Source of the DNA: Gemmatimonadota bacterium
Lineage (GTDB): Bacteria > Gemmatimonadota > Gemmatimonadetes > Gemmatimonadales > Gemmatimonadaceae
Assembly: GCA_016182795.1 (NCBI GenBank)
Contig: JACPFW010000030.1
Span: 1 to 64,000, forward strand
Reading direction: 5' to 3'
DNA length: 64,000 nucleotides
Made by a program: the position numbers and the translations under genes. Below, one piece after another: positions 16,290-25,605 of this stretch (position 1 is its first letter; the number at the start of each line of letters is the position of its first letter). The notes beneath the pieces were generated by a model. The model ran no database searches and had not been told where the DNA came from. It saw only the letters and a list, made by a program, of their open reading frames with translations.

Positions 16290-17759
16290 TCAGCCCTGCG
16301 CCTGCTGCAGCTTGGAGTGCCTGCGGCTGTAGAAGAAGTAGATCACCAGGCCGGCGGCCATCCAGAGGAGCAGCCGCCACCACGTGTCGCGCGGCAGGTT
16401 CCACATCAGCCAGCCGCAGACCAGCACGCCGCCGACGGGGACGAACGGAACGAAGGGCGTCTTGAACGGACGCACGAGGTCGGGCTGGGTGTATCGCAGC
16501 ACCAGGATGCCGGCGCAGACGATTACAAACGCGAGCAGCGTGCCGATCGACACGAGTTGGCCCAGCAGGTCGATGGGAAACATGCCGGCCACCAAGGCGG
16601 CCACGACGCCGGTGATGATCGTCGACACATACGGCGTCTTGAATCGCGGATGCACGCTGCTGAACAGCGGCGGCAGCAGCCCGTCGCGCGACATGGCGTA
16701 GAAGATGCGCGGCTGGCCCATGAGCATCACCAGCACCACCGAGGCGAGTCCGGCCACGGCGCCGATCGTCGTGAGGTACTTGAGCCACGCGAGCCCCGGG
16801 CCGGCGGCGTCGAGCGCCACGTACACGGGGTCGGCCACGTTGAGCGTCTTGAACGGCGCGAGGCCGGTCATCACCAGCGCCATCAGGATGTAGAGCACCG
16901 TGCAGATGGCCAGCGACGCCAGAATGCCGATGGGAAGGTCGCGCTTGGGGTTCTTCGCTTCCTGCGCCGCCGTGGAGACGGCGTCAAATCCGATATACGC
17001 GAAGAAGATCACGCCGGCGCCGGCAAAGATGCCCGGCCAGCCGAACTTGGTGGTGTTGGTCGCGGCGTCCACCACCTCAACCGGCGGGATGAACGGATGC
17101 CAGTTGGCCGAGTTCACGAACATGAACCCGAAACCGATGACGAGCAGGACGATGGTCAGCTTGACGGCAACGATGAGGTTGTTGAATCCCGCCGACTCCT
17201 TGATGCCAACCACCAGCAGCGTGGTGAGCGCCAGCACAAGCAGCACGGCCGGCAGGTTGATGATCGCTCCCGTGGACACCAGCGTGTGCGTCCCCTCCAC
17301 CTTGTACGGCGCATTGGCGAGCGCGGCGGGGATGGGGAAGCCGATGTCGTTCATGATGCGCGAGAAGTAGCCCGACCAGCCCACCGCGACGGTGGACGCG
17401 GCGAACAGATACTCGAGAATCAGGTCCCAGCCGATGATCCAGGCGAAGAACTCGCCGAGCGTCGCGTACCCATACGTGTACGCCGAGCCGGCAATTGGAA
17501 TCATCGACGCGAACTCGGCGTAGCAGAGCCCGGCGAACGCGCAGCCGAGGCCGGCAAAGATGAACGAGATGACAATGGCCGGCCCGGCGTGATTGGCCGC
17601 GGCAGTGCCCGTGAGGACAAAGATTCCCGCGCCGATGATCGCGCCGATGCCGAGCGCCGTGAGGTTCAGCGCGCTGAGCGAGCGTTTGAGGGAATGCGAA
17701 TCCTCAGAGCTCGCCTCCTTCATCAGGATGGCCATCGGCTTCTTGATGAGCAGACCCAT
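16290..17759 (-). CDS. APC-superfamily amino acid permease
   Basis: 489 residues with about 12 membrane segments. The APC signature near TM1 is GIGAIIGAGIFVLTGTAA (residues 37-54), and SAYTYGYATLGEFFAWIIGW follows. It resembles the cationic amino-acid transporter type (YfnA/CAT-like). It is divergent from the Na+ symporter across a 246-base gap at 17760-18005, in which I see no riboswitch or clear operator. Confidence 0.88.
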   Translation of the reverse strand: MGLLIKKPMAILMKEASSEDSHSLKRSLSALNLTALGIGAIIGAGIFVLTGTAAANHAGPAIVISFIFAGLGCAFAGLCYAEFASMIPIAGSAYTYGYATLGEFFAWIIGWDLILEYLFAASTVAVGWSGYFSRIMNDIGFPIPAALANAPYKVEGTHTLVSTGAIINLPAVLLVLALTTLLVVGIKESAGFNNLIVAVKLTIVLLVIGFGFMFVNSANWHPFIPPVEVVDAATNTTKFGWPGIFAGAGVIFFAYIGFDAVSTAAQEAKNPKRDLPIGILASLAICTVLYILMALVMTGLAPFKTLNVADPVYVALDAAGPGLAWLKYLTTIGAVAGLASVVLVMLMGQPRIFYAMSRDGLLPPLFSSVHPRFKTPYVSTIITGVVAALVAGMFPIDLLGQLVSIGTLLAFVIVCAGILVLRYTQPDLVRPFKTPFVPFVPVGGVLVCGWLMWNLPRDTWWRLLLWMAAGLVIYFFYSRRHSKLQQAQG

Positions 17760-18005
17760 TCAACGCTCCACGTCGGGAAGGACACTGCAGGGGGGATCGC
17801 GTGGCCGCGGAGGTGCGGACGGGCGAACCGGGGGAAGCTGTGCCGCGCGCCGACTGCCGTCAATGCGCGAACATAGGAGTACGCGCGAGCCGATGCAGAC
17901 GCTGGACACGCCAACGGGCGCTGGAGTTTTGTCCTCCACCCGCTGGACGCACCCGCCCCCATCCCCCACTTTTGAGCGATTCACACCCGACCAGGAGTCC
18001 GGACT

Positions 18006-19628
18006 TTGGCTTCCAATGGTGGCGGCAGTTCAAATGAGGCGTGGGGGAGCCGCATTGGCTTGATCCTCGCGATGGCTGGCAATGCCGTGGGGCTCGGCAA
18101 CTTCCTGCGCTTCCCGCGGCAGGCGGCGGCCAACGGCGGCGGCTCGTTCATGATCACGTACTTCATCGCCTTGCTCCTGCTCGGCATCCCGCTGATGTGG
18201 ATCGAGTGGGGCATCGGCCGCCACGGCGGGCAGTACCGCAAGGGGCACATCCCCGGAATGTTCGCGGCCATCTGGAAGCATCCGGCCGCCAAGTATGTGG
18301 GCGCGGTGGGACTGGTCGTGCCGCTCGTCGTGATGATCTACTACACGTACATCGAGAGCTGGACGGCGGCGTTCGCCTGGTTCTCGCTGACCAAGGACTA
18401 CTGGGGCCACACGACGCAGGAAGGGATGATCGCCTACCTCCAGTCGTTCCAGTCGATCCCCGCCGAAGGGGCGCCCGTGTACCACCACGAGTACACGCCG
18501 TACGCCTTCTTCATCGGCACGCTGTTCATCAACATCTTCGTCCTCTCCAAGGGGATCAGCGGCGGCATCGAGAAGCTGGCGAAGATCGGCATGCCGATTC
18601 TGTTCGTCTTCGCAATCATTCTCGCCGGCGTGGTGCTGTTCCTGCCGGCACAGCCGGGCATCGGCGCCACTCCGTGGCAGGGGCTCGAGTTCATCTACAA
18701 GCCCGACTATTCGCGACTCGGCGAACCGGGCGTCTGGCTCGCCTCGGCGGGGCAGATCTTCTTCACGCTGTCGGTGGGCATGTGCACGCTGACGGCGTAC
18801 GCGTCTTACCTGTCGAAGAAGGACGACATCACGCTCAACGGCATCGCCACCGCGGCCACCAATGAGACGGCTGAAGTGGTGCTCGGCGGGACCATTGCCA
18901 TTCCGGCGGCGGTGACGTTCTTCGGCGTGACCGGTGCGATGGCCATTGCGCAGAGCGGCTCGTTCAACCTCGGCTTCGCCACGATGCCGGTGGTCTTTCA
19001 GCAGCTCCCGTTCGGCAACCTGCTCGGCGTCGCCTGGTTCGGGCTGCTCTTCTTTGCCGGCATCACGTCGTCGGTGGCGATGCTGACGCCGATCACCGCC
19101 TTCTTCCGCGAGGAGTTCGGTTTCAAGCGCGAGTCGGTGGCGTGGTCGCTCGGCGCGCTCTGCCTTGTGTTTGGCCTGATGCACGTGCACTGGCTGCAGC
19201 ACGGCGTGCTCGACGAGTGGGACTACTGGGCCGGCACGTTTGGGCTGGTGGTGGTGGCGGTGCTCGAGGTGATCATCTTCATGTGGATCTTCACGCCGGC
19301 CAAGGCGTGGGAGAGCATGCACCAGGGCGCCGACATCCGGATTCCGCAGATCTTCAAGTTCATCATGACGTACGTGACGCCCATTTACCTGCTGTTCATT
19401 CTTGGCTGGTGGGGCTGGGTCGATGCGCTGCCCATCCTGTTGAACGAGAAGACGGCCGGCGGCGGCCCAGTGAACCCCGCCGACACGCCGTACATCACGC
19501 TGGCGCGCGCGATCATCGTGCTCTTCGCGATCGTCGCGGTGGTGCTGATCAAGATGGCGTGGGTGCGCAACAAGTACGATGACCGCAAGGGCTTTGCGCT
19601 CGCCGACCACACGGGGGAGGCCGCCTAA
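18006..19628 (+). CDS. Na+-dependent NSS-family symporter (MetP-like)
   Basis: 540 residues with about 12 membrane segments, in the neurotransmitter:sodium symporter (LeuT/MetP) family. TM1 contains the sodium-site pattern LAMAGNAVGLGNFLRFP (residues 22-38). The start is TTG at 18006 with AGGAG at 17993-17997. The stop overlaps the next tiny gene (TAATG), which matches the known MetPS pairing, where a large NSS protein needs a small subunit. Methionine or alanine uptake is therefore a reasonable guess. Confidence 0.9.
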   Translation: MASNGGGSSNEAWGSRIGLILAMAGNAVGLGNFLRFPRQAAANGGGSFMITYFIALLLLGIPLMWIEWGIGRHGGQYRKGHIPGMFAAIWKHPAAKYVGAVGLVVPLVVMIYYTYIESWTAAFAWFSLTKDYWGHTTQEGMIAYLQSFQSIPAEGAPVYHHEYTPYAFFIGTLFINIFVLSKGISGGIEKLAKIGMPILFVFAIILAGVVLFLPAQPGIGATPWQGLEFIYKPDYSRLGEPGVWLASAGQIFFTLSVGMCTLTAYASYLSKKDDITLNGIATAATNETAEVVLGGTIAIPAAVTFFGVTGAMAIAQSGSFNLGFATMPVVFQQLPFGNLLGVAWFGLLFFAGITSSVAMLTPITAFFREEFGFKRESVAWSLGALCLVFGLMHVHWLQHGVLDEWDYWAGTFGLVVVAVLEVIIFMWIFTPAKAWESMHQGADIRIPQIFKFIMTYVTPIYLLFILGWWGWVDALPILLNEKTAGGGPVNPADTPYITLARAIIVLFAIVAVVLIKMAWVRNKYDDRKGFALADHTGEAA

Positions 19629-19801
19629 TGTCCACGTCAGCGATTGTCTTCATGGCCGGAAGCTGGACGTTCGTCCTCGGCCTGATGTTTTGGTCGTTCT
19701 CCAAGCTGCTCAAGGATCAGAAGCACTTTGATCCGGATGGGCTAGGGCCTGCTGTTCCCCCCGAACCTGCGGAGACGGAGCGGGGCGCGAAGCGCTCGTG
19801 A
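19628..19801 (+). CDS. MetS-like small subunit of the NSS transporter
   Basis: 57 residues beginning MSTSAIVFMAG, with one membrane helix (about residues 5-26) and a charged C-terminal tail. It starts inside the stop of the symporter gene (TAATG), so it is translationally coupled. Position, size and the N-terminal sequence match MetS-family small subunits of NSS transporters, which are needed for activity of MetP in Corynebacterium. It is easily missed by gene callers because of its length. Confidence 0.8.
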   Translation: MSTSAIVFMAGSWTFVLGLMFWSFSKLLKDQKHFDPDGLGPAVPPEPAETERGAKRS

Positions 19802-19808
19802 GTGCAGA

Positions 19809-19915
19809 TGGTAGATAGTAGATGGTAGAAGGTAGATGCGGGGCGGCACCAATTGGTGTCGCCCCGCTCGTTTAGTTGCCCCGCTCATCTACCATCCACC
19901 ACCTACCATCTACAA
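19809..19915. repeat. 7-bp array, copy B: inverted arms around a terminator
   Basis: Left arm 19809-19836: TGGTAGA, TAGTAGA, TGGTAGA, AGGTAGA. Right arm 19888-19915: TCTACCA, TCCACCA, CCTACCA, TCTACAA. The arms are complementary in family sequence and flank the hairpin at 19838-19867, so the transcript could fold into one long stem. Confidence 0.88.
19838..19867 (+). terminator. Strong bidirectional terminator after metPS-like genes
   Basis: A 30-base near-perfect palindrome (GCGGGGCGGCACCAA and its complement, one G-T pair), followed by TCGTTTA on the plus strand. It separates the symporter genes from guaB, which converges from the right. Confidence 0.8.
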
Positions 19916-19924
19916 TCTGCCCGC

Positions 19925-21410
<1,486 letters not shown>

Positions 21411-21417
<7 letters not shown>

Positions 21418-21445
21418 GCAGCCGGAGAAGTCCGGTGCGGGCCGT
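21411..21445 (-). terminator. Hairpin upstream of guaB / downstream of the 142-residue protein gene
   Basis: Long stem: ACGGCCCGCA pairs with TGCGGGCCGT, then CCGG with CCGG after a one-base bulge, closing on a 6-base loop. On the minus strand it is followed by CGCGCTTT. It may be a plain terminator for the upstream gene or part of a guaB attenuator. Confidence 0.6.
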
Positions 21446-21500
21446 TGGTGGGACAAATGTGGTCGCCATAGTGAATTGTAGCGTCCACACCCCCTAGGGT

Positions 21501-21929
21501 CTAGGGCTTGGGCGTCTGGGCTGGCGGCGGTTCGGGCGGAATCGTCTTGGCGGCCGGCGCGGCCACGGCGGCGGGGCTCGCCGCCGGGGTCGTGCCGCTG
21601 GGCTTCTGCAGCGGGTTTGACGTGATCTGGGTGGCCGTGGTCACCAGGTCGCTGGCCACCGACTTCCCCGCGGCCGTCACGCCATTAAGCACGCCCATGG
21701 CCCCGTTCAGCAGATCCATCGTCTGCCCAATGGTCTGCGTCGACAAACGCCCCGCGCGCATCGCGTCTTCCACGCCCTCGGCGAACCGCTGCAACAAGTT
21801 CGGCGGAGGCGCCTGCCGCTCGGCGTACTTCGATTCGAGGAACTCGACGTAGTCGAGCACCTGATAGCCGCGGTCGTCACTCAGCGACTCGAGCTTTCGT
21901 GCGATGCGTTCGCGCAAGGACTGGTTCAT
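21501..21929 (-). CDS. Uncharacterised small protein with Pro/Ala tail
   Basis: 142 residues, not recognised. The N-terminal 40 residues are helical and charged (RIARKLESLSDDRGYQVLDY), reminiscent of short domains that end in a leucine-rich VEFLESK helix (DUF2281-like). An alpha-helical middle follows. The last 40 residues are Pro/Ala/Thr-rich and probably disordered. There is no signal peptide or membrane segment. It lies between guaB and the M15 genes on the same strand but is separated from both by hairpins or arrays. Confidence 0.65.
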   Translation of the reverse strand: MNQSLRERIARKLESLSDDRGYQVLDYVEFLESKYAERQAPPPNLLQRFAEGVEDAMRAGRLSTQTIGQTMDLLNGAMGVLNGVTAAGKSVASDLVTTATQITSNPLQKPSGTTPAASPAAVAAPAAKTIPPEPPPAQTPKP

Positions 21930-21945
21930 GGGCTGGAGAGGCAGC

Positions 21946-22019
21946 GGGTAGATGGTGGAAGGTGGATGGTAGAGATGCCGACGGCGGATGGTCTACCATC
22001 TACCATCCACCATCTACTA
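21946..22019. repeat. 7-bp array, copy C: inverted arms
   Basis: Left arm 21946-21973: GGGTAGA, TGGTGGA, AGGTGGA, TGGTAGA. Right arm 21992-22019: TCTACCA, TCTACCA, TCCACCA, TCTACTA. The right arm runs directly into the stop codon of the M15 gene at 22020. The arms can pair across an 18-base spacer. Confidence 0.88.
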
Positions 22020-23033
22020 TCAGCCCTTCCAGCGCGCACGTTTCCCGCGCACGTCTATATGTACGTACGGCACGCCGTTCTGGTTACCGTACAGCCCCAA
22101 GCCGCCGACGTACTGCGGGAAGTCCCGCTCCACCTGCTCGACCTGCAGCGAGACGAGCATGCCGTCGCGCCAGGTGACGCGGCCGTCGCCGTCGGCATCG
22201 ATGGCCAGATCGGCGGCATCACCGTACTGATGGCGGCTGTCGCGCGCGGCGCGCGGGACGCGGCGGTTATAGACGGGCGCGCGGAAGCCGGAATGCACAT
22301 CGACATTCACCGTCTTATTGCGGCCGCCGCGGAAGGCTCCCACGTACGCGATGACGAGTTCCACTTTGTCGAGCACGCGCGCATCGAGGGCCACGTACTT
22401 GGGCCACTGATCCTGCTGCTCGTCGTGCGTGACGAAATCGGCGAGCCGCATGTGCGTGCTGACGGGCAGTTCGACGCTGGCCGGCGTGACTTCCACGAAG
22501 CCGCGCGGCGGCGGCGGGGCCTCGCCGTCAATGCCCGAACGATAGTTGCCAATGCGATAGCCGTTGATCGTCTGACCGATCTTCGCCGAGTATGGGACCA
22601 TGACGGCCACGAGGATCGAATCGACGATCTGGTGGCCGGTCTCGCCTTCGACTTCGAGCCGGTAGAAGCCGGAGAAGCCCGGCGCCACGACCGTGGCCCC
22701 GAACAGCTGCTCCGACGGCGTGACGACGGCACTGTCCTGCGCGCGCACCCAGGCGTAGCCGAGCCGTCCGGGATCGCCGCGGACTTCAAGCGGAAAATCG
22801 AACCGTTCGCTGGGCAGCACCATCTGCACGCGCACCTGTCCGCTGCGTCCAAAGACGGCCGGCGAGGCGGAGACCGCGGGCGCGCGCGCCTCGCGCGCGA
22901 ACGGCGACGCGAGCAAGAGATGCGGCGGATGCAAGATCAGGACGACGGCGCCCACGAGCGCCAGCGCGCCGAGGAGCAGCGCCCACCATCCGGCCCGGAA
23001 TCCGCCGTCGGCGGCCTGGCCGGGGGGGATCAC
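22020..23033 (-). CDS. Membrane-anchored M15-type peptidase with EF-hand-like insert
   Basis: 337 residues from a GTG. One membrane helix lies near residues 16-37, with the rest outside. The N-terminal domain (VFGRSGQVRVQM) is shared with the neighbouring paralogue. The C-terminal part is M15/VanY-like: SGFRAPVYN, then SRHQYGDAADL (zinc His and Asp), a Ca-binding-like loop DADGDGRVTW and a final zinc His in YVHIDVRG. It probably trims peptidoglycan stem peptides (D-Ala-D-Ala type). It lies 2 bases after its paralogue. Confidence 0.8.
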   Translation of the reverse strand: MIPPGQAADGGFRAGWWALLLGALALVGAVVLILHPPHLLLASPFAREARAPAVSASPAVFGRSGQVRVQMVLPSERFDFPLEVRGDPGRLGYAWVRAQDSAVVTPSEQLFGATVVAPGFSGFYRLEVEGETGHQIVDSILVAVMVPYSAKIGQTINGYRIGNYRSGIDGEAPPPPRGFVEVTPASVELPVSTHMRLADFVTHDEQQDQWPKYVALDARVLDKVELVIAYVGAFRGGRNKTVNVDVHSGFRAPVYNRRVPRAARDSRHQYGDAADLAIDADGDGRVTWRDGMLVSLQVEQVERDFPQYVGGLGLYGNQNGVPYVHIDVRGKRARWKG

Positions 23034-23035
23034 CG

Positions 23036-23947
23036 CTAGTACCGCCCCCAGCGTGCACGTACGCCGCGCACATCCACATGGATGAACGGACCGCGCGCGC
23101 GGGTGGCACGGTACACGCCGAGCCCGCCAATCAACTCTGGGTACTGCCGCTCCACTGACTCCACCGCGTCGGCCATCACTCGGATGTCCTTGGAGTTCAC
23201 GCGGCCGTCGTGGTTGAGGTCGTCGAGGCGGTTGTCCTGGTTGTTGTCGACCATGATGTCCGCCGCGTCACCGAACTGGTGCCGGCTGTCGCGCGCACGG
23301 CCGCGCCCGACGCCCTTCTGGTTGTACTGCGGCGAGCGGAATCCGCTCGTGACGCGCAGGCGCTGGGCATCCACCCCGCGGTGCTGGAGTTCGACCATCA
23401 CCAACTCGAGCTTATCGACCAGCGCTTCGCGCAACACCAGATACTTGGGCCACACATTGGCCTGATCATGCGTCAGGAAGTCGGCAAGGCGGAAATGCTC
23501 AGAGACCGGCGTGTCCTTGTTCTCGCGCGTGACCTCGATGAACCCCTCTGGATTCTCGTAGGCCTCGGAACGCAGGCGCCCCTTCTCCGCCGGAAACCGG
23601 CCGATGTGATAGTCGCCGACGCGGCCATTCACCTTCTCCGTGAACGGGCGCAGCGTGATGAGCGACAACTGCCGGCCGGAGGCTGAATCGGTCACCGCGA
23701 CCGTGGCGTCGTTCTTCTGCTCCCGTTTGCCGAAGAGGCGGGCGATGGGCTCGACCTCCATGGAGCGCGGCGGGGCAAAGAACCGGGCGAAGAGGCGACC
23801 GCTGCGCCCGAAGATCGTGTCGGCGGCCGTGGCTTCAACCGATGCCGGAGGCGTCGCCGCCGCCGTTTGTCCAGATGCCACAGTGGCCGTTGCCAGAGTG
23901 AGGGCAACAGCGAAGCAGGCGGGAAGCAGGCGGCGCGAACCGGTCAC
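23036..23947 (-). CDS. Secreted M15-type peptidase with dockerin-like calcium loop
   Basis: About 303 residues from the GTG at 23947, which gives a good signal peptide (hydrophobic core near residues 9-22, ending ASGQ). The frame is open to a TTG at 24025. It shares the whole architecture of the downstream gene: IFGRSG N-terminal domain, SGFRSPQYN, SRHQFGDAADI, two Ca-loop-like segments (DNNQDNRLDD and NHDGRVNSKD) and FIHVDVRG. It looks like a tandem duplicate, one copy soluble and one anchored, acting on peptidoglycan in the periplasm. Confidence 0.78.
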   Translation of the reverse strand: MTGSRRLLPACFAVALTLATATVASGQTAAATPPASVEATAADTIFGRSGRLFARFFAPPRSMEVEPIARLFGKREQKNDATVAVTDSASGRQLSLITLRPFTEKVNGRVGDYHIGRFPAEKGRLRSEAYENPEGFIEVTRENKDTPVSEHFRLADFLTHDQANVWPKYLVLREALVDKLELVMVELQHRGVDAQRLRVTSGFRSPQYNQKGVGRGRARDSRHQFGDAADIMVDNNQDNRLDDLNHDGRVNSKDIRVMADAVESVERQYPELIGGLGVYRATRARGPFIHVDVRGVRARWGRY

Positions 23948-24065
23948 TAGTTCTCGGGCGTGGAGACGAGTCCGCCGCGGCGCGGGGGGCGCCTGCGGCG
24001 GGATAAGACCCCGAAAAATAAGCAATACCCGGGGCTGGGGCTATGGGTTCCCAGACAACTGCTTC

Positions 24066-24144
24066 GGAACGGGGAGGGGGTAGAGGCGTAGGGTCGAGGA
24101 CCGGGACTGGTGAAGGGGGATGAGATGGCCCCCCTCCCCGTTCC
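24066..24144 (-). terminator. Long-range 15-bp inverted repeat after the L,D-transpeptidase gene
   Basis: GGAACGGGGAGGGGG at 24066-24080 is perfectly complementary to CCCCCTCCCCGTTCC at 24130-24144, with a 49-base loop. The right arm ends 7 bases from the transpeptidase stop. The right-arm sequence also occurs unpaired at about 12216-12230 next to the pilin operon end. Confidence 0.55.
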
Positions 24145-24151
24145 CGCCTAT

Positions 24152-25018
24152 TTAGTAGATGTACACCGGCGTCCCCACCGGCACGATTCGGAACAGCGTC
24201 TCAATGTCCTCGTTCCGTACGCGCACGCATCCGTGGCTGGCGCCACGTCCGATGCTCGCCGGCGCGTCGGTACCGTGGATGCCATAGCCGTCGCCCAAGT
24301 ACAGGCGATTCACGCCGAGCACGCCCGCATAGCGGCGCTGGTTGGTATTCATCGGCGGTACTATGAGATCGCGGCCAACGACGATCTCCTTGCCCTCAGC
24401 GACCTCGAACGGAATCTCGCGGCCGTCGGGATAGCGCGTGACGACATCGTTCCCCGACACCGCGATGACGGCGCCGCCGGCGAGCGGAATCGGCTTGGAC
24501 GGCTCCAGACGCCGCAGGCGCTTGCCCGCCTTGCGCGCCGCTTCCACATAGTGCCAGTCAGGCGGCACCCACGCCGGATCGACATCTTTGCGAAGCACCA
24601 CGAGTCGGCCGCGCGGCGTCTCGAACGTCCAACGCGAACCACCGGCGCGTTCGAGATGCTTGCCGGTGCCCGTTGCCACGCGTGTGCGAAACAGCACGGT
24701 TGAACCGCGCTTGTACCACAGCTGATTCTCGGCAATGCTGATCACGATGTACGGCTGGTCGCCCAGCGAGTCGGGCGACGCGGCCAGCACGCGCTCGAGC
24801 GAATCGCCGGCGGACGCCGCCTGGGCGCGCACCATCGCGAGGATGTCGGCGTTGTCGTTGTACACGGCTTGCGTGAGGTCGCGCTCGCGTCGCGCGGCGA
24901 GCGCGTCGCGCAGCCGCACAACCGCCAAGCCCACGGCCGCGACGACGGCCGCGAGACTGAGCCACGCCACCGGCCCACCGCTCGCGAAGAGATTCCGCCG
25001 TGTCGGTGCGTCGCGCAT
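24152..25018 (-). CDS. L,D-transpeptidase (YkuD), membrane-anchored
   Basis: 288 residues. An N-terminal membrane helix (residues 14-35) and a linker precede the YkuD domain. Catalytic motif: GIHGTDAPASIGRGASHGCV with the nucleophilic Cys and the upstream His. It forms or edits 3-3 cross-links, or attaches proteins, in peptidoglycan from the periplasmic face. Its start overlaps the stop of the next gene upstream by one base (TGATG). It ends PVGTPVYIY, very like its neighbour's AGLPVYFY. Confidence 0.92.
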   Translation of the reverse strand: MRDAPTRRNLFASGGPVAWLSLAAVVAAVGLAVVRLRDALAARRERDLTQAVYNDNADILAMVRAQAASAGDSLERVLAASPDSLGDQPYIVISIAENQLWYKRGSTVLFRTRVATGTGKHLERAGGSRWTFETPRGRLVVLRKDVDPAWVPPDWHYVEAARKAGKRLRRLEPSKPIPLAGGAVIAVSGNDVVTRYPDGREIPFEVAEGKEIVVGRDLIVPPMNTNQRRYAGVLGVNRLYLGDGYGIHGTDAPASIGRGASHGCVRVRNEDIETLFRIVPVGTPVYIY

Positions 25019-25605
25019 CAGTAGAAGTACACCGGAAGACCGGCCTTGAGATTGGGGAGTATCGACTTCAGGTCGACGGTGCCAATCCGGACGCTTCCCG
25101 CGCGCACCGAAGCAGCAGCGTCACCGCGATACAGCATCGCGCCGCCGCTGAGCACGACCTCGGAGTCACCCCGCACTTCCTCCACGCGCCGCAGGCCGCG
25201 CGGCGACGCGATGGGGATAGAATCGTCGGCCGCGCGCTGCCACCCGTCGGCGCCGACTTCCACCGTCGCTGTGCGCAGCACCGCACCGTGCTGTTCGAGG
25301 TGCAGCACGCCGCTGTCCACCGCGATGGCGAGGTACAGCCCGCCGGCGGTGCGCGCCTGACGGACGGCGAGTGACATCATCACCTGCAAGCGCTTGGCGT
25401 CGGAGGCGAGCGCCAGGTCGGCCTTCATCTTCTCGAGGCCGCTCATCCCCGCGCGCAGCGCGCGCGTCTCGCGCCGATACTCGGCGGCGCGCCACGCCAG
25501 CGCCGCCGCCGCGGCCAGCGACGCCGTAAAGCTCCAGAACAGCACGCGCATCAGCCGAGGATGCTCACGCCACGCAGCGCGCCAACCGGCGTCCACGGGG
25601 TTCAC
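25018..25605 (-). CDS. Non-catalytic L,D-transpeptidase-like companion
   Basis: 195 residues from a GTG. One membrane helix (about residues 19-40) and a short helical linker precede a small beta domain whose end (LPNLKAGLPVYFY) mirrors the end of the adjacent L,D-transpeptidase. The HxG...SHGC active site is absent. The gene overlaps both neighbours (TGATG and GTGA), so the proteins are made together. It may regulate or scaffold the transpeptidase; this is inference from context and the shared C-terminus. Confidence 0.65.
   Translation of the reverse strand: MNPVDAGWRAAWREHPRLMRVLFWSFTASLAAAAALAWRAAEYRRETRALRAGMSGLEKMKADLALASDAKRLQVMMSLAVRQARTAGGLYLAIAVDSGVLHLEQHGAVLRTATVEVGADGWQRAADDSIPIASPRGLRRVEEVRGDSEVVLSGGAMLYRGDAAASVRAGSVRIGTVDLKSILPNLKAGLPVYFY

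Noticed and set aside
15715-16788. 357-codon minus-strand frame across the NrnA start and the permease end
   Set aside because: It runs through the perfect terminator hairpin at 16241-16272 and matches no family; it is a shadow of both genes.
17760-18005. Possible riboswitch in the divergent permease/symporter gap
   Set aside because: I looked for SAM, glycine, lysine and ydaO-type cores and found no convincing match; only GC-rich sequence with a ribosome site before the TTG start.
18030-19610. 526-codon minus-strand frame opposite the NSS symporter
   Set aside because: His/Arg/Glu-rich antisense shadow; the plus-strand product has sodium-site motifs.
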